NCBI GenBank assembly: GCA_963708165.1
Contig: OY970187.1
Coordinates: 3,410,001 to 3,474,000, forward strand
Length of the DNA stretch: 64,000 nucleotides
Direction: 5' to 3'
Source of the DNA: Rubricoccus sp963708165
GTDB taxonomy: Bacteria; Bacteroidota; Rhodothermia; Rhodothermales; Rubricoccaceae
Under the pieces are notes generated by a model. The model had not been told where the DNA came from and made no database searches. It saw only the letters and a program-made list of their open reading frames with translations. Positions 19,049 through 27,006 of this stretch are shown here, piece after piece. How positions within the stretch are numbered: position 1 is the first letter of the stretch; the number at the start of each line of letters is the position of its first letter. Both the position numbers and the translations under genes were made by a program.

Positions 19049-19521
19049 TATCCGAGGTCGGCGAGAAGCGCGCGGAGCATGTTGAGCCGGTCGCCAGATT
19101 TGGCGGCGTTGTGCCCGATGATGGCGCGCGTGCGCTCCTGGTGATGCACGGCCTCCGCCTCCTCGGTCAGACGGCCTCCGAACGCGCGGTCGCGCGTCAA
19201 CATCTCCTTCAAGAGCTCTGTGTCGTTGCCGCTGAGATCGCTATCGCTCCAGTCCATCTGCGCTCCGGTGGGGGCGGTGCCTCCCAGCGAGAGGATCGTT
19301 TCGTAGAGCTTGTTCAGTTCAGTCCGCACGTTGGGCAGTACCACCTCCTCGAACCGTTGGCGCACGACCGGCGACTGCAGGCGCTTTGCCACGTGGTCGT
19401 AGTCGCGCAAGAGGCCAAGCTGGTCGGCGATGATCGGGATGAGGCGCTCGACAGACTCCTCGCGGGAGATGTAATGGCCAGCGCCGCCCTTGTTGAGGAT
19501 CGGTCGGAGAGCAGGAAACAT
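19048..19521 (-). CDS. Uncharacterised helical protein in the trp operon
   Basis: 157 residues, mostly predicted helix, no signal peptide. Contains LIPIIADQLGLLRDYDHVAKRL and a C-terminal EAVHHQERTRAIIGHNAAKSGDRLNML. The His/Glu content and helical make-up are reminiscent of ferritin-like or DUF2383-type bundles, but no diagnostic motif is seen. Located between trpE and trpS; the stop overlaps the first base of trpS. Unlike its neighbours, its coding region has no copy of the 10-bp repeat. Confidence 0.6.
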   Translation of the reverse strand: MFPALRPILNKGGAGHYISREESVERLIPIIADQLGLLRDYDHVAKRLQSPVVRQRFEEVVLPNVRTELNKLYETILSLGGTAPTGAQMDWSDSDLSGNDTELLKEMLTRDRAFGGRLTEEAEAVHHQERTRAIIGHNAAKSGDRLNMLRALLADLG

Positions 19522-19562
19522 GATCGTGTGGGTTGGAAGGGAAGGGCCTCTGGCGCCAGAGG

Positions 19563-21128
19563 CTAGAGCAGGTCGCTAGAGGCCGTCTGGAGGGCCTGGA
19601 TCAGCGCGGCGGCTTTGTGTCGCGTCTCCTCGTATTCGGAAGCGGGGTCGCTGTCGGCCACGACGCCCGCGCCCGCCTGGACGTACGCCGTGCTGTCTTT
19701 GACGACAAAGGTGCGGATCGCGATGCAGGTGTCCAGCGCGCCGTCGAAGCCCGCATAGCCGACCGCGCCCGCGTACGGCCCGCGGCGGATGGGCTCCAAC
19801 TCGTCGATGATCTCCATCGCGCGAACCTTGGGGGCCCCGCTCACGGTTCCGGCGGGGAAGCACGCCGCGAGCACGTCGGTCGCTTTGCGCTCGCCGACGG
19901 CGCCCGTCACGCTGCTCACCAGATGCATCACGTGGCTGTAGCGCTCCACCTCGGCGTAGCGTTCCAGCCGGACGGTACCCATGTCGCTCACGCGGCCCAG
20001 ATCGTTGCGGCCCAGGTCGACCAGCATCAGGTGCTCGGCGCGCTCCTTGGCGTCCGCCAGAAGCTCGTCGGCAAGGGCATGATCGGCCTCTGGCGTCGCG
20101 CCCCGCGGGCGCGTTCCGGCGATGGGGAGGACCTCGGCGCGGCGCTCGGTTCCGCCAGAGGCCGGGCCTCGCGGGTCGACGCGCGCGAGGACTTCGGGGC
20201 TGGAGCCGACGAGCGTGAACTCGGACTCCGCCTCCTCCAGACCGTCCACGTCCACATAGAAGAGGTACGGCGAGGGGTTGACCTGGCGCAGCGCGCGATA
20301 GAGGTTGAACGGGTCGCCCTCGAACGGTGTCGCGAATCGCTGCGAGAGGACCACCTGGAAAATGTCGCCTTCGGTGATGTGGTCCTTTGCCGTGCGGACC
20401 GCGGCCTCGTACGTCTCGCGCTCCACGCTGGACGAGGGCTCCGCCAGAAGCCGAATCGGATCGCCAGGAGCCGCTGGCGCTGTGATGTCCGTTTCGAGCG
20501 CCAAGAGTCGGTCCTGCGCCTCTTCCCACGCCTCGCGCAGATCCGTATCTGAGTTCAGGAAGACCGTCGCCATGAGCACGAGCTGATGGCGTACGTGATC
20601 GAATGCGGCGACGAGGTCATAAAACGCCCACACACCGTCGGGCAGGCCCAGAGTATCTGGAGGGCCGATGCCGAGCGACTCCACCTGCCGCACGGAGTCG
20701 TACCCGACGAATCCGACGGCGCCACCTGTGAACCGAGGGAGATCTGGGACCGTCGCCTGGTCCACGCCCTCCAGCATCGCGCCTAGCGCGTCGAACGCAG
20801 ATTGGTCCAGGTACTCCACGCCGTGCGGCGCACCGTCGCCGGAGTACGCCCCGCCCGGGCGGTGCATCAGCGAGCGCCCACCACGCGACTCGATGACGAG
20901 GTATGGCTTTTTGCCCAGGAAGGAGTACCGCGCGAGCCGCTCGCCCCCTTCCACGCTTTCCAGCAGAAAGCCGAACGTGCCTGCCTCGCGCAGCGAGAGA
21001 AACGCGCTGACGGGCGTGAGCAGGTCCGCCGAGCGGCGCGCCCACACGGGCACAGCCAGCCGATGGCCTCTGGCGGAAGCCGAGGGAAGATGTTCGGAGA
21101 CGAAGCTCTCGAAGGCGCTGAAGGTCAC
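19563..21128 (-). CDS. trpE: Anthranilate synthase component I
   Basis: 521 residues from the GTG at 21128 (TFSAFESFVSEHLPS). Feedback-site region LLESVEGGERLARYSFLG (the E-S-x(8)-R-Y-S type tryptophan site) near residue 60. The chorismate-binding core includes GDIFQVVLSQRF, NPSPYLFYVD, LVGSSPEVL, PIAGTRPRG, LVDLGRNDLGRVS, FPAGTVSGAPK and YAGAVGYAGFDG. Makes anthranilate with TrpG. No frame break. The leader with attenuator lies immediately upstream, so this is the first structural gene. Confidence 0.96.
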   Translation of the reverse strand: MTFSAFESFVSEHLPSASARGHRLAVPVWARRSADLLTPVSAFLSLREAGTFGFLLESVEGGERLARYSFLGKKPYLVIESRGGRSLMHRPGGAYSGDGAPHGVEYLDQSAFDALGAMLEGVDQATVPDLPRFTGGAVGFVGYDSVRQVESLGIGPPDTLGLPDGVWAFYDLVAAFDHVRHQLVLMATVFLNSDTDLREAWEEAQDRLLALETDITAPAAPGDPIRLLAEPSSSVERETYEAAVRTAKDHITEGDIFQVVLSQRFATPFEGDPFNLYRALRQVNPSPYLFYVDVDGLEEAESEFTLVGSSPEVLARVDPRGPASGGTERRAEVLPIAGTRPRGATPEADHALADELLADAKERAEHLMLVDLGRNDLGRVSDMGTVRLERYAEVERYSHVMHLVSSVTGAVGERKATDVLAACFPAGTVSGAPKVRAMEIIDELEPIRRGPYAGAVGYAGFDGALDTCIAIRTFVVKDSTAYVQAGAGVVADSDPASEYEETRHKAAALIQALQTASSDLL

Positions 21129-21139
21129 GGGAGGGGTAT

Positions 21140-21168
21140 AAAAAAAGCCCGCTGCTGGGCAGAGGGCT
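21140..21168 (-). terminator. trp attenuator (intrinsic terminator)
   Basis: On the minus strand, stem AGCCC-T-CTGC, loop CCA, GCAG-C-GGGCT, followed directly by seven T (21140-21146 as A on the plus strand). It lies 12 bases upstream of the trpE start and 23 downstream of the leader peptide stop. Competing pairing is available: minus-strand GAGAGCCC (21164-21171) against GGGCGCTC (21208-21215) pairs at 7 of 8 positions and would break the terminator stem. Confidence 0.9.
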
Positions 21169-21190
21169 CTCGGTCGGAAGCTGGACGCCG

Positions 21191-21268
21191 TCAGGCGTGC
21201 CGGGACTGAGCGCCCATCGCAGAAGCGGGGTGCCACCAGGTCCAGGCGCGGAGCGTGTCGGTCGTCAT
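21191..21268 (-). CDS. trpL: trp operon leader peptide
   Basis: 25-codon open frame from ATG 21268 to TGA 21191, with Trp codons at positions 9, 11 and 12 (context R-A-W-T-W-W-H). Three Trp in 25 residues is far above chance. The order leader peptide, competing hairpins, terminator, trpE is the classical ribosome-mediated attenuation layout. A protector 1:2 pairing can be drawn between GCGCC just before the first Trp codon and GGCGC at codons 19-20; the latter overlaps the antiterminator strand. A further small stem ACGCC/GGCGT spans the stop codon (21185-21198). No Shine-Dalgarno is visible, which is usual in Bacteroidota. Confidence 0.88.
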   Translation of the reverse strand: MTTDTLRAWTWWHPASAMGAQSRHA

Positions 21269-21305
21269 GCGGGCAAACTACGAGCAGGGCGGCACGGGGG
21301 CAACG
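21268..21305 (-). promoter_or_regulatory. Possible Bacteroidota-type promoter for the trp operon
   Basis: Reading the minus strand, TTG (near 21303) is followed after about 20 bases by TAGTTTG (21274-21280), resembling the -33 TTG / -7 TAnnTTTG pattern. It sits so close to the leader ATG that the message would be almost leaderless, so the true promoter may be further upstream. Confidence 0.3.
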
Positions 21306-21306
21306 G

Positions 21307-21324
21307 GCCTCTGGCGCCAGAGGC
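21307..21324. repeat. 18-bp palindrome between trpL and parA
   Basis: GCCTCTGGCGCCAGAGGC with a single further 10-bp copy at about 21340. Located in the divergent gap upstream of both the trp leader and parA. Confidence 0.95.
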
Positions 21325-21467
21325 CCGGCGCGGAGGTTGAGCGCCAGAGGCCGCAGCGATTCATGTTTGGTGCGGCGTTTGTGTTTGCACACCTAGTTGC
21401 CGATACCCACGCTCAAGCCCCGTCTCACGCTCTGGAAGACCCGCTTCCGTTACGAGATCGCCCCCTC

Positions 21468-22322
21468 ATGATTCAGATCCTCCCGGTTATCACGAACAAA
21501 GGCGGCGTGGGTAAGACCACGACGTGCGTGAACCTCGCCGCCGCCTTCGCGCTCGCCGGCCGCCGCACCCTCATCGTCGACCTCGACGGACAGGCGTCGG
21601 CGTCGCTCACGCTCGGACTCAAGCGCTCCGAACTCGCGGTCTCGTCGGCGCAGGTCATCTTCGGCGATGTCACGGTCAAGGAGGCCGTGAGAAAGACAAA
21701 GGTGCCGCTTCTCGACCTGCTGCCCGGTTCGATGGACCTCGCGAGCGCAGACCTGCGCCTCGGGCGCATGTCCGACCGCGTGACGCGCCTCCGTGCCGCC
21801 CTCGCACCCGCACGACAGGACTACGACCTGATCCTGCTCGACTGCCCACCGTCGGCGTCGCTGCTGACGATCAACGCTGTGATGGCGGGCGACGCGCTCA
21901 TCATCCCCGTCGTGCCGTCGTATCTCTCCATCGAGGGCCTGATCTCGTTCGGCGAGATGCTGCGGCACATCCACTCGGGCGTGGGCCGCATGGCGCCCGT
22001 TCTCGGCATCGCGATCACGCGTGCGGATATGGACAAGCGCGAGGTGCGCATGGCCGCCGAGGTCATCACGCAGCGCTACGGCGCGCGCGTGTTCAACACC
22101 ATCATCCACCCTGACCCCAAGCTGGAAACGGCGCCGCTGCAAGGCAAAACCGTCTTCGAGGTCGACGCCTCCACACCGGGCGCGCTGGAGTACGCTGCGC
22201 TCGCCGACGAAGTGCTGGAGCGCATCGAACAACTCGCTGAGGCCGTCTCGCGCGCAAAGGCCAAGCGTGCTGCTAGCGAGGAACTCACGACGCCTGCGCC
22301 TGCGGCCGGGCAGCCAGCATAG
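21468..22322 (+). CDS. ParA/MinD-family ATPase (orphan)
   Basis: 284 residues from the ATG at 21468 (the open frame extends upstream, but homology starts at MIQILPVITNKGGVGKTTT). Deviant Walker A NKGGVGKTT at residues 10-18, switch DLDGQASAS, Walker B LILLDCPPSASLLT. Such ATPases partition DNA or position large complexes. No parB follows; instead a 153-residue protein starts 9 bases downstream. It may therefore position a non-chromosomal cargo, but this is inference. Confidence 0.88.
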   Translation: MIQILPVITNKGGVGKTTTCVNLAAAFALAGRRTLIVDLDGQASASLTLGLKRSELAVSSAQVIFGDVTVKEAVRKTKVPLLDLLPGSMDLASADLRLGRMSDRVTRLRAALAPARQDYDLILLDCPPSASLLTINAVMAGDALIIPVVPSYLSIEGLISFGEMLRHIHSGVGRMAPVLGIAITRADMDKREVRMAAEVITQRYGARVFNTIIHPDPKLETAPLQGKTVFEVDASTPGALEYAALADEVLERIEQLAEAVSRAKAKRAASEELTTPAPAAGQPA

Positions 22323-22331
22323 GGCCTGACG

Positions 22332-22793
22332 ATGAGCAACCCATTCGCAGCGCTCTTCGAGGACGTCGATCGGATGTCGGACCCGATTCTGGCCGACACC
22401 GACCTCTCGGACCCGATGTTTGCGCCGATGGAGGCCCATGCTTCTGCGCCTCCGTCCTCGCCTCCGCTCCGAGCCTCTGGCGCGGCGGCGCCAGCTCCGT
22501 CTTTGCCATCGCTACCGTCGCCGTCCCCAAACGCGCCGCCACTCAATTCCTCGAACGGCGCCGTCCACGAGATGCTGCTGCCGCCGATGCCGCGCAGCAG
22601 CAAGAGCGGGCGCGCCAAAGCCATCCAGCAGGCGCTCGTTGTGACCTGGGACACGGGCGACGTGCCTGACCTGATGGAACTCAACGACCTGCTCGCCTCC
22701 GGCTGGCGCGTCGCCACGACCGCGGGCTTCCCGACCGCCGAGGGCGCGCGCGGCTCGCTGCTCGTCGTCGTGGAGCAGGAGATGCCGGGCTAG
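22332..22793 (+). CDS. Uncharacterised partner of the ParA-like ATPase
   Basis: 153 residues. N-terminal acidic segment, a disordered Ser/Pro/Ala linker (about residues 38-75), then a compact C-terminal domain (about 95-150) with QQALVVTWDTGDVPDLMELNDLLASGWRVATTAG. The W-D-T-G...L-N-x-L-L-x-x-G-W-R-V pattern resembles short domains found next to other orphan ParA genes, but no named family is assigned. Probably co-transcribed with the ATPase and an adaptor for it. Confidence 0.6.
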   Translation: MSNPFAALFEDVDRMSDPILADTDLSDPMFAPMEAHASAPPSSPPLRASGAAAPAPSLPSLPSPSPNAPPLNSSNGAVHEMLLPPMPRSSKSGRAKAIQQALVVTWDTGDVPDLMELNDLLASGWRVATTAGFPTAEGARGSLLVVVEQEMPG

Positions 22794-22829
22794 TCTCTGG
22801 CGACTTTTACACGCCAGAGGCCTCTGGCA

Positions 22830-23940
22830 TCAGGCGATCAGCCCCTGCACTTCGCCGCCGGGACCGATGACAGAGTCTGCGTTCGCGCCGTCGCCAGAGG
22901 CCCCATCAGAGCCGTCATGCGCGGCGAGCCTCTGGCGGGGTTGCGCCGTCATCGTGCCCAGCGTGAAAATGGCCGAGGCCCACGTGAGGCCGGAGCCAAA
23001 GCCGACAAAGGCGAGCGTTTGGCCGGGTGTGGCGCGTTTGTCCGTGAGCGCTTCGCTGAGCGCGATCGGGATGCTCGCGGCCGAGGTGTTGCCGTAGCGG
23101 TCCACGTTGACGACCACCTTCTCGTCGGGCAGGCCGAACTCTTTGGCGGCGTACTCGATGATGCGCGCGTTGGCTTGGTGCGGCACGAACAGGTCGATGT
23201 CCTCTGGCGAGAGCCGCGCCTCCTTCATCACGCGCATCAGCGAGGCGCCCATCACGCGGGTCGCAAATTTGAACACCTCGCGGCCGTTCATCTCCAGGTA
23301 GTGCAAGCGCTCGTCGATCACGCGCTGCGAAACCGGGTTGGCGGTGCCGGGGCTTCGCGCGATGATGGCTTCAGCGCCTGCACCGTCCGATCCCAACTCG
23401 AACGATTTCATCCCGCACTCCTCCTCGGTCGCCTGCAGCACGACTGCCCCCGCGCCGTCTCCGAAGAGCACGCACGTCGTGCGGTCGGTCATGTCGAGGT
23501 AGTTCGAGATCGTCTCGGCGCCCACCAGCAGAATCGTGCGATACGCGCCGGTCTTGATAAACTGCTCCGCCGTCACGAGGCCGTAGACGAAGCCCGTGCA
23601 GCCGACGACGAGCGTCATCGCGCCGCACTCGGCGCCGAGCGCGTGCTGGATCTGGCTCGACACCGGCGGGACGAGATAATCTGGGCTCGACGTGGCGATC
23701 AGGATGAGGTCCAACTCGTCGGCGCCGATGCCCGCCACGTCCAATCGCGCGCTGGGACGCTTCGATGCAGAGGTGGCTCGTCGCCTCGCCCTCGGCCGCA
23801 AAGTGCCGCTCTTTGATTCCGCTCCGGCTCTGGATCCACTCGTCGGTCGTGTCGACGATTTTGGCGAGGTCGTCGTTGGTGACGACGCGTTCGGGGGCGT
23901 AGTGGCCCCAACCGATGAGGTTGGCGTAGAGCGGTTTCAT
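22830..23940 (-). CDS. fabH: 3-oxoacyl-ACP synthase III (KASIII), one frame break
   Basis: Starts fatty acid synthesis by condensing acetyl-CoA with malonyl-ACP. Start at ATG 23940 (MKPLYANLIGWGHYAPERVVTNDDL). Catalytic triad visible: Cys in VVGCTGFVYG, His in PHQANARI, Asn in RYGNTSAASIP. The N-terminal part and the rest are in different frames; the break is near 23746, where removal of one base gives EASQRALDVAGIGADEL. The last about 40 residues beyond the usual end (TAQPRQRLAAHDGSDGASG...) are repeat-encoded low complexity, an unusual C-terminal tail. Confidence 0.93.
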
Positions 23941-24103
23941 GGCGCGGTGGGAGGTCGCGAAAAGAGAGTCAACCGCTGGCTGTGCAACGGGTTCGCCAGA
24001 GGCGCAGGCTGCCGGAGCCTCTGGCGAGGGCGAACGGCAGCGCAGGCACAACGCGGCCTCTGGCGGAACGCGTCGCCAGAGGCCGGAAAGCGCAGCGCGG
24101 CCG

Positions 24104-25438
24104 TTAGCGCGTGCCGCCGGGCAACGCGAGCGCAGGCTCTCGGTTCAGGTACTCGTCGTACAGCCGGATGTGGCGGCTGTCGATGGGCACCCGTACGCCT
24201 TCGATGAACAGGTGCGTGATCTGCGTGGCCGGCTCGAACGGGTCGCCGGTGGCGACGAAGAGGCTCGCGCGCTTGCCCGATTCGATGGAGCCGATCTCGG
24301 CGTCGAGGCCGAAAATGCGGGCGGGCACAATGGTCACAGATTCCAGCGCGTCCTGTGGCGTGTAGCCGTGCTGCATGCCGTACGCGGCCGCGAAGCCTGC
24401 CTGGAAGGGCAGGTTGCGCACGTTCTCGCTCTCGTTGGAGCGCAGCGCCACCGTCACGCCCGCGGCGTGCATGAGGCCCGCGTTTTCGTAGGCGCGGGAG
24501 TAGCGGTCGCTCGCGCGGGTCGGCAGGCCTGTGGCTGGGCCGGTGATGACGGGCACGCCCGCTTCTGCGATCTCGTCGGCCACGCGCCAGCCCTCGGCGA
24601 CGCCGGTGAGCACGGCGCGGACGCCTTTGCTCTCGATCCACTTGAGCGCGGCGGTGATGTCGGCGGCGGAGTTGGCTTCCACCATCAGCGGCGTGCTCCC
24701 GCGCAGGACCGGCAGCAGCGCTGCGGCCTCTGGCGCGTACGGCATCGCACCTCTTGCGCCAGAGGCGGTCCGGGCGGAGTCGATGGCGGCGTAGCGCACG
24801 GCCTCGGCCCAGAACTCGTCGAGCGTTTCGAGGGCTTTCTCGTTGGCTTTCTTGATCACGTCGTCCGTGCGGCGGTCGAAGCGGCCGCGGCGGCCGGAGC
24901 GCGGGAAGTTGACCACGATGGCCTCGAATCCTGCCGCCATCTGATCGGGCGAGTAGCCGACGAGGTGGATCAGCCCTGCGGTGCCGGGCATGAGGCCGCC
25001 GCTGGGTATGACCATCGCGTGCGTCACGCCGCCCACGCGCGTGACGGGAATGTGCGTGCTGGACGGGTTGACGGCCGTCAGCGCCCTGACCTGCGGAATC
25101 ACATCTCCGATCTCGCGGCTGTCGACTGTAACGGGCACTGCGTTGATCTCGGTCAGGCCGATGCTCGTGCCGCCGTCGATCATGCCGGGGTAGACCGTCA
25201 GGCCGCTGGCGTCGAGTACGGTCGCGTCGGCGGGCGTCTGTACACCTGCGCCGACGGCTTCGATGCGTCCGTCACGGATCACGACCGTGCCGCTTTCGAT
25301 CACGCCGTTGGTGACGGTCTGGATGCGAGCGTTGGTGATGGCGTAGGTGCCCGTTTCGTAGGCGTAGCCGCCCTGGGCGCTCGCGCCAGAGGCGAGGCCG
25401 CTGGCGAGAACGAGGAGGGCGAGGCAGAGAAATCGCAT
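24104..25438 (-). CDS. Amidohydrolase-family secreted protein without canonical metal ligands
   Basis: 444 residues from the ATG at 25438; signal peptide MRFLCLALLVLASGLASGASAQ. N-terminal YAITNARIQTVTNGVIESGTVVIRDGRIEAVG and C-terminal ESGKRASLFVATGDPFEPATQITHLFIEGV define an imidazolonepropionase-like amidohydrolase. The metal motif normally HxH reads YPGMIDGGTSIG, and the late Asp motif reads RSNESEN, so the active site seems lost. First of the three paralogues from the left; probably a non-catalytic partner of the next one. Confidence 0.85.
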   Translation of the reverse strand: MRFLCLALLVLASGLASGASAQGGYAYETGTYAITNARIQTVTNGVIESGTVVIRDGRIEAVGAGVQTPADATVLDASGLTVYPGMIDGGTSIGLTEINAVPVTVDSREIGDVIPQVRALTAVNPSSTHIPVTRVGGVTHAMVIPSGGLMPGTAGLIHLVGYSPDQMAAGFEAIVVNFPRSGRRGRFDRRTDDVIKKANEKALETLDEFWAEAVRYAAIDSARTASGARGAMPYAPEAAALLPVLRGSTPLMVEANSAADITAALKWIESKGVRAVLTGVAEGWRVADEIAEAGVPVITGPATGLPTRASDRYSRAYENAGLMHAAGVTVALRSNESENVRNLPFQAGFAAAYGMQHGYTPQDALESVTIVPARIFGLDAEIGSIESGKRASLFVATGDPFEPATQITHLFIEGVRVPIDSRHIRLYDEYLNREPALALPGGTR

Positions 25439-25497
25439 AGCGGGAAACCGGTGGGACACCGCGTGGGGTGTCCGCGTCTGGGAAACGGGACGGGTCG

Positions 25498-25570
25498 CCT
25501 CTGGCGCCAGAGGCGTTGTCGCCAGCGGCATCTGGTCGCCAGAGGCATTGTCGCCAGAGGCGAGCGGGTG
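25498..25570. repeat. Dense cluster of 10-bp repeat copies
   Basis: Within about 70 bases: the 18-bp palindrome (25498-25515) followed by variant CGCCAGCGGC and two exact CGCCAGAGGC copies separated by about 20-base spacers (consensus TTGTCGCCAGAGGC). Lies between two amidohydrolase genes. Confidence 0.9.
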
Positions 25571-25580
25571 AGACGGCGCA

Positions 25581-26939
25581 TCATCGGAGGACCATGCAGC
25601 CGTCCGCGTGGCGGACGAGCAGCGCCGAGGTGTCGAGCACTTCGTCGGCGGGGTCGACGTAGAGGCGCTGGTCGTCGCCGTCGCGCTCGCGGTCAAAGCG
25701 GAGCACGCCGTCGACCCAGGTCTTGGAGACCGTCGCGTAGACCGAGAGCGGGTGGGCGGAGAACAGCGCGAGGTCGGCGTCTTTGCCGCGCTCGATGGAG
25801 CCCACGCGGTCCTCGATGCCGAGTTGGAACGCAGGGTTGATGGTGATGAGCGCGAGCGCCTCGTCATCCGTCAGGCCGCCGTAGCGCTGCGTTTTGGCCG
25901 CCTCGTGATAGAGGTGCCTGATCATGCCCGCGTCGTCGCTGTTGATGGACGTGCGGACGCCGTTCTTGGCCAGGATCGCGGCGTTGTAGGCGGACGAGTA
26001 GTAGACCTCGAACTTGTAGCTCCACCAGTCGCTGAAGACGCTTGCGCTCGCGCCAGCGGCGGCCAACTCGGGCGCCACTTTGTAGGCTTCGTTGGCGTGC
26101 TGGAACGTGACGCGGCTGACGCCGAAGTCCTGCAGCACCTCCAACAGCATCAGGATCTCGTCCGAGCGGTAGGAGTGGCTGTGGACCAGCACGTCGCCGC
26201 TCAGGATGGCCGCGAGGGTTTCCATGCGCCGGTTGATGGGCGGCATCGGCGTGCGGTTCTGGCGGGCAGCCTCTTGCGCCGCGGCGTAGTCGCGGGCTTC
26301 GGTAAACGCCTCGCGGTAGACCAGTTCGATGCCCATGCGCGAGCGCGGGCGGATGCCGCGGCCTTGTCCGTGGACGCGCGTCGGGTTTTCGCCCAGCGCG
26401 AACTTGATCGTCCGCGGTGCGCCTTCGAAGATGAGCCCGTCGGGGTCGAGCGTGCCCCAGCGGAACTTGACGGTTTCATTTTCGCCTCCGACGGGGTTGG
26501 CCGAGCCGTGCATCAAGTGCGCGGTCGTGGTGCCACCGGCGAGAGCACGGTAGATGCCCACGTCGCTCGGGTCGAGGGCGTCGCGCATCTGCACCTCGGC
26601 GACGATGACGTTGGACGCCTCGTTGACGCTGCTCAGCGCGATGTGGCTGTGCGCGTCGATGATGCCCGGCATGAGATGCAAGCCTCTGGCGTCGAGCGTT
26701 TCGACGCCGCGCGGCGCGCTGAGGCCCTGGCCGATGCGGTCGATCTTGCCGTCGCGCACGAGCACGTCGGCGTTTTCCATCGTGCCGTTGGTGACCGTGT
26801 GGACGGTCGCGCCCTGGATAAGGACCGAGCCTCTGGCGTCGGGGCCGGGAAGGGTGGAGGGCGTTTGGGCCACAGCGCCAGAAGCGAGCAGGGCCAAGAC
26901 GGCGGCGGGTACGAGGTACAGGGTACGGGGTACAGTCAT
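25581..26939 (-). CDS. Secreted amidohydrolase with intact metal site
   Basis: 452 residues. Metal ligands are visible: HxH in MPGIIDAHSHIAL, His in VLVHSHSYRSDE, His in TFQHANEAYK, Asp in SINSDDAGM. C-terminal VGSIERGKDADLALFSAHPLSV is the usual closing strand of the composite domain. Exported: the signal peptide MTVPRTLYLVPAAVLALLASG starts at the ATG at 26939 and its first half is translated from the GTACC heptamer array (26908-26935). Substrate unknown; the family includes dipeptidase and imidazolonepropionase-like enzymes. Only this middle paralogue keeps all ligands. Confidence 0.88.
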   Translation of the reverse strand: MTVPRTLYLVPAAVLALLASGAVAQTPSTLPGPDARGSVLIQGATVHTVTNGTMENADVLVRDGKIDRIGQGLSAPRGVETLDARGLHLMPGIIDAHSHIALSSVNEASNVIVAEVQMRDALDPSDVGIYRALAGGTTTAHLMHGSANPVGGENETVKFRWGTLDPDGLIFEGAPRTIKFALGENPTRVHGQGRGIRPRSRMGIELVYREAFTEARDYAAAQEAARQNRTPMPPINRRMETLAAILSGDVLVHSHSYRSDEILMLLEVLQDFGVSRVTFQHANEAYKVAPELAAAGASASVFSDWWSYKFEVYYSSAYNAAILAKNGVRTSINSDDAGMIRHLYHEAAKTQRYGGLTDDEALALITINPAFQLGIEDRVGSIERGKDADLALFSAHPLSVYATVSKTWVDGVLRFDRERDGDDQRLYVDPADEVLDTSALLVRHADGCMVLR

Positions 26940-26985
26940 AGTGGGAGGCGAGCGGCGTACCCGGTACCTCGTACCCAGTACCCGT
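26908..26985. repeat. Inverted pair of GGTACGG-type heptamer arrays
   Basis: Units GGTACGA, GGTACAG, GGTACGG, GGTACAG at 26908-26935 (inside the signal-peptide codons of the amidohydrolase) and TACCCGG, TACCTCG, TACCCAG, TACCCGT at 26958-26985, separated by 22 bases that contain the start codon region. Confidence 0.88.
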
Positions 26986-27006
26986 CCGCAGGACGCGCCA
27001 GAGGCG

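Noticed and set aside
21128..21268. T-box or TRAP-type control of trpE
   Set aside because: No T-box consensus and no series of GAG/UAG triplets was seen; the leader peptide with Trp codons and the competing hairpins fit ribosome-mediated attenuation.
23939..25840. 633-codon plus-strand open frame opposite the amidohydrolases
   Set aside because: It is a high-GC antisense shadow, rich in LWR/RQR from the repeat, with no recognisable domain; the minus-strand amidohydrolase genes explain the DNA. The same holds for long plus frames at 2320-3780, 25608-27032 and 34318-35568.
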